From the NCBI RefSeq assembly GCF_003697785.1, contig NZ_QOKZ01000002.1:248001-312000 (forward strand): a stretch of DNA of 64,000 nt, given 5' to 3'. The DNA is from Paracoccus alkanivorans (GTDB lineage: Bacteria > Pseudomonadota > Alphaproteobacteria > Rhodobacterales > Rhodobacteraceae). The notes beneath the pieces were generated by a model that was not told the DNA's origin, searched no databases, and saw only the letters and a program-made list of their open reading frames with translations. Made by a program: the position numbers and the translations under genes. Of this stretch, positions 33,706 to 42,909 are shown piece after piece; the first letter of the stretch is position 1; each line of letters opens with the position of its first letter.

Positions 33706-33736
33706 ATGTCGGCTGGAACCTATTGTCCGCCGACAT
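33706..33736. promoter_or_regulatory. Inverted repeat upstream of kpsT
   Basis: ATGTCGGC and GCCGACAT form a perfect 8-bp inverted repeat with a 15-base spacer, 40 bases before the kpsT start. It may be a regulator site or a leader hairpin of the capsule operon. Confidence 0.45.
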
Positions 33737-33776
33737 CGCCGGTATGGCGATATGCACAGGATGGTGACTGACACCT

Positions 33777-34433
33777 ATGCTGGAATTCGAAAACGTCTCC
33801 AAGTCCTTCTGGACCGGACTGCAGCGCAAGGTCATTCTTGACCGGGCCTCGTTTCGCGTGGAGCTTGGGAACTCGCTTGGTATCCTGGCACCCAACGGAA
33901 CTGGCAAGACAACGCTCATCAACATGATGTGCGGGTTGGAAAAACCGGACGAAGGCTTTATTCGCAAGAACAATTGCCGCGTCTCCTTTCCGCTCGGTTT
34001 CATGGGAGGCGTGGTCAACAGGCTTTCCGCGGTCGAGAATTCACGTTATATCGCCCGGATCTACGGCCTCGATCCCGATTATGTCGAGGCTTTCACCCGC
34101 TGGCTTGCCGGCATCGACGAATATTTCGACATGCCCGTGGGCACCTATTCCGCCGGGATGCGGCAGCGGTTCAATTTTTCGCTTCTGCTTGCATTGGAAT
34201 TCGATATTTACCTGATCGACGAAGGGATGCCGCATACCACCGATGTGGAATTCAACCGAAAGGCCGGCGCGGTTCTTTTCGACCGGCTGCGAAGCTCGAC
34301 CGTGATCATCGTTTCGCATCAGCCCGGAACCATCGAGAAGTTCTGCCGTTCCGCTGCAGTCATGCGCGACGGAAAGTTATACATGTTCGAGACACTTGAC
34401 GAGGCAAAGCAGTATTATGACTACACCGCCTAA
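33777..34433 (+). CDS. kpsT: Polysaccharide-export ABC transporter ATPase, KpsT type
   Basis: A 218-residue ATPase of the ABC-2 capsule/O-antigen export group. Walker A is APNGTGKTT (about residue 39), the signature YSAGMRQRF and Walker B DIYLIDEGMP are present, and the H-loop is VSHQ. It energises capsular polysaccharide export from the cytoplasm. A KpsM-type permease normally lies next to it but none is seen here. It overlaps the kpsE-like gene by 17 bases. Confidence 0.92.
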   Translation: MLEFENVSKSFWTGLQRKVILDRASFRVELGNSLGILAPNGTGKTTLINMMCGLEKPDEGFIRKNNCRVSFPLGFMGGVVNRLSAVENSRYIARIYGLDPDYVEAFTRWLAGIDEYFDMPVGTYSAGMRQRFNFSLLLALEFDIYLIDEGMPHTTDVEFNRKAGAVLFDRLRSSTVIIVSHQPGTIEKFCRSAAVMRDGKLYMFETLDEAKQYYDYTA

Positions 34434-36216
34434 GGCGCGACGATTCCACGCCTCTACCGATGAATCCGTCCGCCGCACCGGCAGCAAGAGCGAAAAAGCT
34501 GCACCCAAGGCAAAGCCGAAGGTCCGGGTGGAACTGCGCAAGAAGGACCCCGATCAGGCGGCCCCCGGCAAGGCGCCCCAATCGCCCCCCGAATCCGAGG
34601 CGGAAGCGCGCGAACGCTTCATGTTCACCGAGCCCGTGGATGACGGTTTCGGCGATTTTCGCCTGACGGAGAAGCCGGATGAAAAGGCCCCTGAGAAACC
34701 GGCAGGCAAAGCCTCCGGGAAAACGGCCGAGGAGGCCGGGGACAAATCCGAGCCCGGCGAGGATCGCGAAGCCAAGCTCAAGGCAATCCGCGAGGAGCGC
34801 CTGTCCGAACGCCAGCTTCGCATTGCCCGCCGCATCGCCTCGCTGCACCAGATCAAGGTGGCCTCCGACGAAGAGGCGGTGCTCGAATTGCGCGAACGCG
34901 GCATCGATCCGTCGCACCGTGCCGCGTTGAAGCAGATCCTTTCAAGCGAAGGCCACCGCGCCGGAACATCGCCGGCTGCGAACACTCCCGCAATACGCCC
35001 TCCCTCCTCTCCCCCTGCGGTCAAGGAGACGCCGGGCCTGCCTTCCCGCGAGGACATGACCGAAGCGCGGCGGGCGGCAGAGATCTATCGCATCCAACAG
35101 GAAATGGCGGCCAGGCGCAGGCGCAGGCTGGCCATGCTGGGCGCGCGGGTTCTGGTCTTTGTCATCCTGCCCACGATCCTTGCCGGATGGTATTACTATG
35201 CCATCGCCACGCCGCTCTACGCGACCAAGTCGCAGTTCCAGATCCAGACGGCAGAAACCTCCGGCTCGGCCACGAGCGGCGGGCTGTTCGGCAGTTCACC
35301 GCTTGCCAACAATACCGATTCGGTCGCGGTTCAGAGTTATCTCACCTCCCGCGCGGCCATGCTCCGCCTGAACGAGGAACTCGGGTTCAAGGACGTCTTC
35401 CAGGATCCGGCTCTCGACTCGATCAAGCGCCTGCCGGAGAACGCCACGAACGAGGAAGCCTACGAGGTTTACCGCGATTCGGTGATCATCGGCTATGATC
35501 CGACCGAGGGAATGATCAACATGGAGGTGATCGCCCCCGATCCGAAAATCAGCGAGGAGTTCTCCCGGGCATTGATACGCTATGCCGAGGAACAGGTGGA
35601 CAACATGACGTCCCGTCTGCGCGACGACCAGATGGAGGGTGCCCGGCGGAACTACGAGGATGCCGAGGCCAAGGTGCTGGAAGCCCAGCAACGTGTGCAG
35701 GAGGCGCAGACGCAACTGGGCGTTCTGGACCCCCAGGCCGAAAGCTCGGTCGTCATGACCCAGATCACGCAACTTGAAAGCCAGCTCACCGAAAAACGGC
35801 TGGAACTGGGGCAATTGCTGACCAATCCAAGACCCGTGCAAAGCCGGGTCGAAGGTGCAAAGGGCGATATCGCGCGGCTGGAACAAATGATCGCGGAGAC
35901 CAGGAAGCAGCTTACCCAGGATAACGATACGCGCAATTCCCTGGCCCAGATCACGGGTGAATTGCGGATTGCGGAGGGTGAGTTGCTGACCCGGCAGGAA
36001 TTGCTGGCAAGCGCGGCCGAACAACTGGAAGCCGCCCAGATCGAGGCCAACAAGCAGGTCCGTTACCTTTCGATGTCGGTATCTCCGATCCCGCCGGACG
36101 AGGCGACCTATCCGCGGGCGTTTCAGAACACGCTCGTGGCCTTCCTGATTTTCATGGGCATATATCTGATGCTGTCGTTGACAGTATCCATCCTGCGCGA
36201 ACAGGTATCGACATGA
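34417..36216 (+). CDS. kpsE: Capsule-export inner-membrane protein, KpsE type, with long N-terminal extension
   Basis: A 599-residue polysaccharide co-polymerase-type protein. Residues 1-235 are a charged, Lys/Glu/Pro/Ala-rich, probably disordered cytoplasmic region. A membrane helix (about 245-265, VLVFVILPTILAGWYYYAIA) is followed by a periplasmic domain with long coiled coils (about 400-540). A second helix is near the C terminus (LVAFLIFMGIYLMLSLTVSI). KpsE/BexC proteins are usually near 380 residues, so the extension is unusual. The ATG at 34417 is preferred over a TTG at 34396. It overlaps kdsA by 4 bases. Confidence 0.88.
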   Translation: MTTPPKARRFHASTDESVRRTGSKSEKAAPKAKPKVRVELRKKDPDQAAPGKAPQSPPESEAEARERFMFTEPVDDGFGDFRLTEKPDEKAPEKPAGKASGKTAEEAGDKSEPGEDREAKLKAIREERLSERQLRIARRIASLHQIKVASDEEAVLELRERGIDPSHRAALKQILSSEGHRAGTSPAANTPAIRPPSSPPAVKETPGLPSREDMTEARRAAEIYRIQQEMAARRRRRLAMLGARVLVFVILPTILAGWYYYAIATPLYATKSQFQIQTAETSGSATSGGLFGSSPLANNTDSVAVQSYLTSRAAMLRLNEELGFKDVFQDPALDSIKRLPENATNEEAYEVYRDSVIIGYDPTEGMINMEVIAPDPKISEEFSRALIRYAEEQVDNMTSRLRDDQMEGARRNYEDAEAKVLEAQQRVQEAQTQLGVLDPQAESSVVMTQITQLESQLTEKRLELGQLLTNPRPVQSRVEGAKGDIARLEQMIAETRKQLTQDNDTRNSLAQITGELRIAEGELLTRQELLASAAEQLEAAQIEANKQVRYLSMSVSPIPPDEATYPRAFQNTLVAFLIFMGIYLMLSLTVSILREQVST

Positions 36217-37055
36217 CCGAACAACGCCATATCCGCATCGGCGGCCTGACCTGCGGCAACGATCTGCCACTGACCGTCATCGCCGGCCCCTGCCAGCTGG
36301 AAAGCCTGGAGCATGCCTTGCATATCGGCGAAACGATGGCCAAAGCCTGCGCCAAAGCCGGCGCCGGCTATATATTCAAGGCAAGCTACGACAAGGCGAA
36401 CCGGACCTCGCTGCAGGGCCGCCGAGGGGTCGGGATCGAGGACGGGCTGCAAATGCTCGCCACGATCCGCGAAAGGCTGGGCTGCCCCGTCCTGACGGAC
36501 ATACATGACATCCAGCAGGCCACGATGGCGGCAGAGGCGGTGGACGTTCTGCAAATCCCCGCCTTTCTGTCGCGGCAGACCGATCTGTTGCTGGCCGCCG
36601 GCCGCTCGGGCGCCGTGATCAACATCAAGAAGGGGCAGTTCCTCGCCCCGTGGGACATGCCCAATGTCGCGGCCAAGGTCGCTTCGACCGGCAATGAAAA
36701 GATCCTGCTGACCGAACGCGGCGCGAGCTTTGGCTATAACACCCTGGTCGCGGACATGCGTTCGCTGCCGATCATGGCCCGCACCGGCTATCCCGTGATC
36801 ATGGACGCCACCCATTCGGTGCAGCAGCCGGGGGGTCAGGGCGGCTCTTCGGGCGGGCAACGCGAATTCGCGCCGGTGATGGCGCGGGCGGCAGTCGCGT
36901 TGGGGGTTGCGGGCGTCTTCATCGAAACCCATGAGGATCCCGACAATGCGCCTTCGGACGGGCCGAACATGATCCCGCTGGACCGGATGCCCGCACTGAT
37001 AGAATCGCTGATGAAATTCGATGCGCTGGCCAAGGCCGATCCGCTTCGGGTCTGA
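36213..37055 (+). CDS. kdsA: 3-deoxy-D-manno-octulosonate 8-phosphate synthase KdsA
   Basis: A 280-residue cytoplasmic TIM-barrel enzyme that condenses arabinose-5-phosphate and phosphoenolpyruvate. Seen: the VIAGPCQLES start, FKASYDKANRTS, the ring of PEP/A5P residues in QIPAFLSRQTDLL, INIKKGQFLAPWDM and the C-terminal EDPDNAPSDGPNM. Translational coupling (ATGA) to the KpsE-like gene suggests that its KDO goes to a capsule linker as well as, or instead of, lipopolysaccharide. Confidence 0.97.
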   Translation: MTEQRHIRIGGLTCGNDLPLTVIAGPCQLESLEHALHIGETMAKACAKAGAGYIFKASYDKANRTSLQGRRGVGIEDGLQMLATIRERLGCPVLTDIHDIQQATMAAEAVDVLQIPAFLSRQTDLLLAAGRSGAVINIKKGQFLAPWDMPNVAAKVASTGNEKILLTERGASFGYNTLVADMRSLPIMARTGYPVIMDATHSVQQPGGQGGSSGGQREFAPVMARAAVALGVAGVFIETHEDPDNAPSDGPNMIPLDRMPALIESLMKFDALAKADPLRV

Positions 37056-37066
37056 CGGCTACAAGG

Positions 37067-38251
37067 CTATGACGCCTTCAGCGACTGCCCGGCGGCATGT
37101 GCGGATGCCCAAGCCCACTGGAAATTGTAACCACCCAGCCAGCCGGTCACGTCAACGCATTCACCTATGAAATACAGTCCCGGCACATCACGGGCCTGCA
37201 TGGTTTTCGCGTCCAGATCGCGGGTATCCACGCCTCCGAGTGTCACCTCGGCGGTCCGGTATCCCTCGGTTCCGACCGGCCGCAGCCGCCAGCGGTTGAT
37301 CCGCCGCCCCAAGGCCTGCAAAACGTCGTTGGGCTGATCGGCCAGCCTTGCATTGGCCAATCCTGATTCGGCCGCGATGGACTGCGCCAGCCGTTCGGGC
37401 AGGTGCTGTGACAATGCCGATGCCACTGCCGTGCGCCCCGTCCGGCTTCGCGTCTCCATCAGTGCCGTGGCGATATCGATTCCGGGGCGCAGGTCGATTT
37501 CCAGAACCTCTCCGGGCTGCCAATAGCTGGAGATCTGCAGGATAACCGGGCCGCTCAACCCGCGATGGGTAAACAGCAGCGCATCGCGGAACCGGGCGCC
37601 GCCGTGACGGATCTCTGCCTCGACCGACACTCCGGCGAGCGGACGGCACAGGTTCAGATCCTGTTCGGCGAAGGTCAGGGGCACCAGCCCGGCACGGGGC
37701 TCGACAAGGCGCAATCCGAACTTGCGGGCGATCGCATAGCCGATCCCGGTCGCCCCCATCTTCGGGATCGACTTGCCGCCCGTCGCGACCACGACATGCC
37801 TTGCCCGCACCTGCCCCGCATTCGTCGCGATCACGAAACCATCGGCATCGCGGCCGACATCCTCGATCCCGGTTTCCAGCCGCAGCCCGGCGCCCCGCAT
37901 GCGATGCATCAGCATATCAATGATCTGCGTCGCTTTTCCGTCGCAAAACAACTGTCCCTGCGTCTTTTCATGCCAGGCGATTCCCGCACGATCCACCAGT
38001 TCGACGAAATCCTCCGGGCGGTATCGCGCCAATGCCGAGGCAGCAAAACGCCGGTTCTGCGACAGGAACCGGTCCCAGGAGGTAGAGAGATTCGTGAAGT
38101 TGCACCGCCCCCCGCCGGAGATTCGAATTTTCTCGCCGGGTTTGCGGGAATGCTCAAGGATCAGCACGCGGCAGCCCTGTGCCAGGGCCGAGCCCGCACA
38201 GAACAGCCCCGCTGCTCCGGCTCCGAGAATTGCGATATCCACCTGATCCAT
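37067..38251 (-). CDS. HI0933/YhiN-family flavoprotein
   Basis: A 394-residue FAD-dependent oxidoreductase-like protein. The N-terminal FAD loop is GAGAAGLFCAGSALAQG; the family hallmark SGGGRCNFTN follows near residue 45; the C-terminal YFIGECVDVTGWLGGYNFQWA is typical of the HI0933/BaiN group. The ATG at 38251 (MDQVDIAILGAG) is chosen over one 45 bases upstream. The reaction catalysed by this group is largely unknown. It converges with kdsA. Confidence 0.92.
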   Translation of the reverse strand: MDQVDIAILGAGAAGLFCAGSALAQGCRVLILEHSRKPGEKIRISGGGRCNFTNLSTSWDRFLSQNRRFAASALARYRPEDFVELVDRAGIAWHEKTQGQLFCDGKATQIIDMLMHRMRGAGLRLETGIEDVGRDADGFVIATNAGQVRARHVVVATGGKSIPKMGATGIGYAIARKFGLRLVEPRAGLVPLTFAEQDLNLCRPLAGVSVEAEIRHGGARFRDALLFTHRGLSGPVILQISSYWQPGEVLEIDLRPGIDIATALMETRSRTGRTAVASALSQHLPERLAQSIAAESGLANARLADQPNDVLQALGRRINRWRLRPVGTEGYRTAEVTLGGVDTRDLDAKTMQARDVPGLYFIGECVDVTGWLGGYNFQWAWASAHAAGQSLKAS

Positions 38252-38344
38252 ATGCCGCGGATAACGGGTTCCCGTGTAACCGGCAAGCCGGTGCAAATTT
38301 CGGCTTGAACCCCTCCGTCGTCTTGGCTATTCAGCCCGGACAGT

Positions 38345-38419
38345 TGGGGCGTAGCCAAGTGGTAAGGCAACGGTTTTTGGTACCGTGTACCGTAGGTTCG
38401 AATCCTACCGCCCCAGCCA
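38345..38419 (+). tRNA. tRNA-Gln (UUG)
   Basis: A 72-base cloverleaf followed by an encoded CCA. The acceptor arms TGGGGCG (38345-38351) and CGCCCCA (38409-38415) pair. The anticodon stem ACGGT/ACCGT encloses the loop TTTTGGT with anticodon TTG. The T arm carries GGTTCGAATCC. Confidence 0.97.
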
Positions 38420-39076
38420 AGCTTTATCCTCAAAAGACAGCTCGATAGATTAACCGGCAGTTTTGCGGGGATGGCCCGGTTTACACCTCAGTTTACATTT
38501 TTGTTCCGATTTCAGTCTCACCGATGAGATTCTTTGATGCGGTTCTATCAAGCTTCAGACTGGTAAAGCGGGCAGTATCCGTACAAATCTGGCCCAACAT
38601 CTTCTCCAGCTTTCTCGGGAGGCATCCTCTCGACGCGTCGTTGCCATCATTCACCCGTTGCGCCAATACCGCTGCATGAAAGCAGTGCACGACGACAAGA
38701 GATTCACGCTGATCGAAATGTTAGTTGTCATGAATAGTTTCAGTTACCCGGGAGAGGATCGAGAAAACCGGAAGACCCCGGTTCAACTTTGATAAATAAA
38801 GAATAGCGGGGCGGGCAGATCGTTCCGCGTGTCTTTCAGTATAGCCCGAAAACCAGCTTTCTGGCCGGATGGGCCTGTAAGTGCGCCCTCTCGCAGCGGC
38901 ACTCTGACAAGCGATTAAACACCGGTTTTTCAACTCCATAATGGGCTTTCAGCCGGCAGGTTTGCCCGATCTGGACTTTCCGGACATGGTAGAAGCGTTC
39001 CATGTTGGCCCTCTCGCGACCATGTTTAGCCAGGGTCATCCGAAAGGCCGCGCCATCAGACCATGGGATTAGACAT
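38420..39076. other. 657-base gap with no recognisable gene, next to tRNA-Gln
   Basis: Only short frames without family features occur on either strand, and base composition is less GC-rich than around it. A short plus-strand frame (about 38524-38680) and its opposite strand give no recognisable protein. The position directly 3' of a tRNA gene, where integrases often insert, and the degenerate look suggest leftovers of a lost element. No integrase or repeated attachment core could be found by eye. Confidence 0.5.
38766..38783 (-). terminator. Candidate terminator of the flavoprotein transcript
   Basis: On the minus strand AACCGG and CCGGTT are inverted around 6 bases and followed by TTTTC. 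It lies about 300 bases after the flavoprotein stop at 39077. The stem is short, so this is a weak call. Confidence 0.35.
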
Positions 39077-40390
39077 CTAAATTCGCCCTTCGCGACGCAT
39101 CTTCTTGCGATCCCGTGCCTTGTATAGCGCCATGAAGAACGGCATGAACCACGGTTTGCCGCGATAAAACGGGATAGAGGCAGGTGCCCGGAAATCGAAA
39201 GCCGACGGATTGTCCTGTTCCTGGCCAAGCAGCTTCAATGCCGCACGCCGCCCTATCCAGGGTGCCCAGACCACGCCCGAACCACAGAAGCCTGTCGCAT
39301 AGACGATCTCGTCCCGAGTGAAAATTCGCGGGATCATGTCGCGGTGCATGGCAACATTGCCGAACCATGTATGCGAGATCGGCGTCCCTTGCAGTTCGGG
39401 GAAGATCTCCAGCAGGTTCTTGTGCAGATAGGCCACGGGCTTGGCCGGATCGTCACTATAGGTGCCGTCCCGCCCTCCGAAAAGAATGCGCTTGCCGTCG
39501 GGCGAGGGCCGGAAATAGAAGCCCAGAACGCGCGTATCGCTCAGCATCATCTGACGGGGCATCAGCCGGGCCATCAGCTCGGCCGGCAGTTCCTCGGTGG
39601 CTATGATGCGGCTGCGCACGGGGACTAGGCGGCGCTGCAGCCACGGGCTGGCTTCGTCGGTATAGCCATTCGTGCAAACCAGAACCTGCCGCGCCCGAAC
39701 CTGTCCCCGGCTGGTTCGGACGGTGAACGCCCCGCCATCCCGGTCGATCTTCGTGACCGCGGTGTCCGAGTGGACCACGACTCCCGCAGCCTGTGCCACG
39801 CGCAGCAATTCCGCGATGAATTTGGCCGGGTGCAGCCCGCCGATATCCATACGCACCATGCCGCCCCGGAAATAATCCGACCCGATATAGTTACGCTGCT
39901 CGGCCTGCGGTACGGCATAGGCCTCGATCCCCAGATCCCGGCGCAATTTTTCCGCGTTGCGGGACATCTGCTCGTAATCCTGGGGGCCAATGGCGCATAC
40001 ATAACGCCCGGAAAGCCGGAAATCGCAATCGATCCCCTCTTCCTCCAGCAGGTTGTAAAGATGCTCCCGCGCCTGCTTTCCCTCCGCCTCGATCGCCATG
40101 GTGCGCTCTTCGCCGAATTTACGCAGCAGGGTCTGATGGTCGAGACGAATATTCCCGCTGGTGATGCCGCCATTGCGCGACGACGCCCCCTCTCCCGGAT
40201 GCTGACGGTCGAACACTGCGACCGCACGCCCGGCCCGCGCCAGTGTCAGGCCCGCCGTCAGCCCCGCATAACCAGCCCCGACGATGGCGACATCCACCGT
40301 TTTCTCCAGCTGCTTCTGAGGCAAGGGGCGCGGCGGCGCGGCGTCCCACCAGTAAGGCGTGGTGTTCATCTTGCTTTCGGTCAGAGTCAT
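39077..40390 (-). CDS. FAD-dependent amine/amino-acid oxidoreductase (DAO family, PuuB-like)
   Basis: A 437-residue flavoprotein of the D-amino-acid-oxidase superfamily. The FAD loop VAIVGAGYAGLTAGLTLARAG is near residue 33, SSRNGGITSG follows, and the C-terminal FAD contact TGFCGSGVVWAPW is near residue 370. Closest in layout to gamma-glutamylputrescine oxidase (PuuB/OrdL), which oxidises a secondary or primary amine and makes H2O2. An ATG 21 bases downstream (MNTTPYWW) is an alternative start. It follows an XRE-cupin regulator of the PuuR type by 14 bases and faces a dipeptide-type ABC operon. Oxidation of an imported amine or N-modified amino acid is likely; the substrate is unknown. Confidence 0.9.
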   Translation of the reverse strand: MTLTESKMNTTPYWWDAAPPRPLPQKQLEKTVDVAIVGAGYAGLTAGLTLARAGRAVAVFDRQHPGEGASSRNGGITSGNIRLDHQTLLRKFGEERTMAIEAEGKQAREHLYNLLEEEGIDCDFRLSGRYVCAIGPQDYEQMSRNAEKLRRDLGIEAYAVPQAEQRNYIGSDYFRGGMVRMDIGGLHPAKFIAELLRVAQAAGVVVHSDTAVTKIDRDGGAFTVRTSRGQVRARQVLVCTNGYTDEASPWLQRRLVPVRSRIIATEELPAELMARLMPRQMMLSDTRVLGFYFRPSPDGKRILFGGRDGTYSDDPAKPVAYLHKNLLEIFPELQGTPISHTWFGNVAMHRDMIPRIFTRDEIVYATGFCGSGVVWAPWIGRRAALKLLGQEQDNPSAFDFRAPASIPFYRGKPWFMPFFMALYKARDRKKMRREGRI

Positions 40391-40404
40391 GTCCTAGCCT
40401 TTTC

Positions 40405-41007
40405 TCAAAGATGCCGGTCGAACTGCACCGCGCCGATCACCCAGAGTATCCGGGCGGGCCGGTCGCTCTCATTTCGGAAACCGTGCTCAAGGGCGCTGTC
40501 GAAAACGAAACTGTCGCCCTGTCCAAGCCTTGCCTCACGGTGGTCCACGGACAGGACAAGCTCACCTTCGAGCACCAGCCCCCCCTTTTCCGCCGGATAA
40601 CTCAGGGCCGTGTTCCCGGAACTCGCGCCCGGCGCGATCGTAAGGATCATAATCTGCAGGTTATGGTTGCCGCCCGATGTCAGCAGTTCCTTTTGCAATG
40701 TCCCAAGATCGATGAACGGACGGTTTTCGGCCCGGCGCACGAATGGCGGCTCGTCCCGGGTGTCCGGCTGATCGTCGCTGAACATTGCCTGCATGGAAAT
40801 GTTCAGCGCCCGCCGGATCGCGGTCAACACGCGCATCGAGGGGTTGGCCAGATCCCTTTCGATCTGGCTGATCATCCCGACCGAAACGCCCGATTTCCGG
40901 GCAAGTTCCTGAATCGAGATTCCCTGCTGCTTGCGAAGATGGCGAAACGTGGCGCCGATAGACCGCGAGGAGCCGTTCTCGGCATCACCTGTTTCATCCT
41001 GGGTCAT
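40405..41007 (-). CDS. XRE-family regulator with cupin domain (PuuR-like)
   Basis: A 200-residue regulator: an N-terminal Cro/C1-type helix-turn-helix (residues 18-72, GISIQELARKSGVSVGMISQ) and a C-terminal cupin ligand domain (about 125-195, GGLVLEGELVLSVDHRE). The ATG at 41007 (MTQDETGDAE) is chosen; an open frame continues upstream to 41133 without family features. It is divergent from the dipeptide-type ABC operon, and a striking inverted repeat at 41161-41180 lies between them. It probably represses that operon and the flavoprotein gene until an amine or amino-acid ligand appears. Confidence 0.92.
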   Translation of the reverse strand: MTQDETGDAENGSSRSIGATFRHLRKQQGISIQELARKSGVSVGMISQIERDLANPSMRVLTAIRRALNISMQAMFSDDQPDTRDEPPFVRRAENRPFIDLGTLQKELLTSGGNHNLQIMILTIAPGASSGNTALSYPAEKGGLVLEGELVLSVDHREARLGQGDSFVFDSALEHGFRNESDRPARILWVIGAVQFDRHL

Positions 41008-41160
41008 GAGGCACCGGCTTTTAATATCCCTGACTGCCGGATGCCCGCTGGAAAGCTGCGTCGAACACCCGGCAATGCGTTCAATGATGAAAATATTCCT
41101 GCAGAATTTCAATGATAATGCTGAAATCCGCAAGGAAAATCTGATTGCTTGCCATTTTTT

Positions 41161-41180
41161 TCAATATAACCCTATATTGA
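41161..41180. promoter_or_regulatory. Perfect 8-4-8 inverted repeat, candidate XRE-cupin operator
   Basis: TCAATATA and TATATTGA form a perfect inverted repeat around ACCC, 35 bases before the ABC operon start and within the shared divergent promoter region. A second looser repeat (TTTCA, 10 bases, TGAAA) lies about 55 bases to the left. The location and symmetry fit a dimeric repressor site. Confidence 0.65.
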
Positions 41181-41214
41181 TTTCAATAATGAATATCAGC
41201 CAAGGGGGGACTGA

Positions 41215-42879
41215 GTGCGGCCTGAACCTGATACCGCTGGCGAGTGTCCGCGATCCGAACCGGTGCTGACCGTGCGTAACCTTACCGTAGAGCTCCCGAC
41301 AGGGATGGAGCGTAGATATGCGGTGAAGGACGTGTCCTTCGATCTGCCGCGCGGCAGGGTGCTCTGTGTCATCGGTGAGTCGGGCTCGGGCAAATCGGTG
41401 ACGGCGAACACCATCATGGGGCTGCTGCCGAACGTGATCCGGGTGACGTCTGGCGAAATCCGGTTCCAGGGCGACGACCTTCTGAAACTCGACAAGGATT
41501 CCCTGCGCGGCCTGCGGGGGCGGGCAATCTCGATGATCTTCCAGGACCCGCTATCGGCCCTGAACCCGCTCATGACAGTTGGCGACCAGATCGCCGAGGC
41601 CATGGCGGCGCATGGTGCGGGCACCAGGCAATCGCGGACGGAACGGGCGCTTGAACTGCTGGAGGAGGTGGGTTTGCCGGATCCGGCGCTGATGCTGCAT
41701 CAATATCCCTTCCGGCTGTCGGGCGGGCAGCGGCAGCGGGTGATGATCGCCATGGCACTCGCGCTCGAGCCCGATATCCTGATCGCCGACGAGCCGACCA
41801 CCGCGCTGGACGTGACGACGCAGGCGCAAATTCTCGAACTGATCCTGGATATACAGAAACGCAAGGGAATGAGCGTCATGTTCATCACCCATGATTTCGG
41901 TGTCGTGGCCGAGATCGCGGATCAGGTCATCGTCATGGAAAAAGGGGTGATCGTCGAGCAGGCTCCCGCGAACGAGATTTTCACCGCGCCCAAGCACGAA
42001 TATACCAAGCGCCTGATCGCGGCCGTCCCGGAATTGATCGAGGCAGGCCAACCCGACAGAAGCATTTCAGCCGGTCAGGACGACACCGTCATATCTGTTG
42101 AAAACCTCAACAAGACCTATACCAGCGGCAGCGGATGGCTGGGACGCAAGCGGGTCGTCAGCGCCGTGGCCGATGCCAGCTTTACACTGAAGCGCGGGCA
42201 GACCCTTGGTCTCGTGGGCGAAAGCGGTTCGGGCAAGACCTCGCTTGGCCGGCTGCTGATCAAGCTGCTGGAAAGTGACAGCGGCAGGATCGTCTATCGC
42301 GGCACCGATATCGCCCCGATGTCGGAGCGCGAGTTCAGGCCCTTGCGTCCGAAGATCCAGATGATCTTTCAGGATCCCTTCGCCTCGCTCAATCCGCGCT
42401 CGACAATCGGGCATATCATCACGGTCGGGCCGATCGCCCAGGGAATGAAACGGTCAGAAGCCCGCACAAAGGCGTTTCGCATCCTGCAGCAGGTAGGATT
42501 GGATGCCGGAGCCTATGGCCGTTATCCGCACGAATTTTCCGGCGGGCAGCGCCAGCGGGTCGGAATCGCGCGCGCATTGATGTTCGATCCCGAAGTTCTG
42601 GTCGCGGATGAGGCCGTGTCCGCGCTGGACGTTTCGATTCAGGCACAAATCCTGCAACTGCTGGACGAAATTCAGCGCGAAACCCAGGTGAGCATGGTCT
42701 TCATTACGCATGACCTGCGAATTGCCAGCCAGATTTGCGATCATGTCCTAGTGATGCAAAGCGGCAAGATCGTGGAGGCAGGGCCGCCATCCCGCATTTT
42801 TCACCACCCCCGGCATGACTATACCCGGCAGCTTGTCGCGGCCATTCCCGGCACAGGACGCGCTGCCCGACCCGCATAA
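41215..42879 (+). CDS. Dipeptide/oligopeptide ABC transporter ATPase, fused DppD-DppF type
   Basis: A 554-residue protein with two complete ATPase domains. The first has Walker [10 protein letters not shown] (about residue 60) and signature LSGGQRQRV; the second has GESGSGKTS (about residue 335) and signature FSGGQRQRV. Both end with the peptide-transporter C-terminal extension ([13 protein letters not shown]). The start is GTG at 41215 with AGGGGGG 5 bases before it. First gene of an operon with the binding protein and two permeases, so a single chain replaces the usual DppD and DppF. Confidence 0.93.
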   Translation: MRPEPDTAGECPRSEPVLTVRNLTVELPTGMERRYAVKDVSFDLPRGRVLCVIGESGSGKSVTANTIMGLLPNVIRVTSGEIRFQGDDLLKLDKDSLRGLRGRAISMIFQDPLSALNPLMTVGDQIAEAMAAHGAGTRQSRTERALELLEEVGLPDPALMLHQYPFRLSGGQRQRVMIAMALALEPDILIADEPTTALDVTTQAQILELILDIQKRKGMSVMFITHDFGVVAEIADQVIVMEKGVIVEQAPANEIFTAPKHEYTKRLIAAVPELIEAGQPDRSISAGQDDTVISVENLNKTYTSGSGWLGRKRVVSAVADASFTLKRGQTLGLVGESGSGKTSLGRLLIKLLESDSGRIVYRGTDIAPMSEREFRPLRPKIQMIFQDPFASLNPRSTIGHIITVGPIAQGMKRSEARTKAFRILQQVGLDAGAYGRYPHEFSGGQRQRVGIARALMFDPEVLVADEAVSALDVSIQAQILQLLDEIQRETQVSMVFITHDLRIASQICDHVLVMQSGKIVEAGPPSRIFHHPRHDYTRQLVAAIPGTGRAARPA

Positions 42880-42909
42880 CACCAGCTACGAATTGGGAGG
42901 ATAATCAAG

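Noticed and set aside
33145..33771. Plus-strand frame of 208 codons opposite the uracil-DNA glycosylase gene
   Set aside because: Shadow frame without family features.
38161..38433. Minus-strand open frame of 90 codons through the tRNA-Gln gene (contains GWGGRIRTYGTRYQ)
   Set aside because: It is the translated complement of the tRNA, a well-known false gene call.
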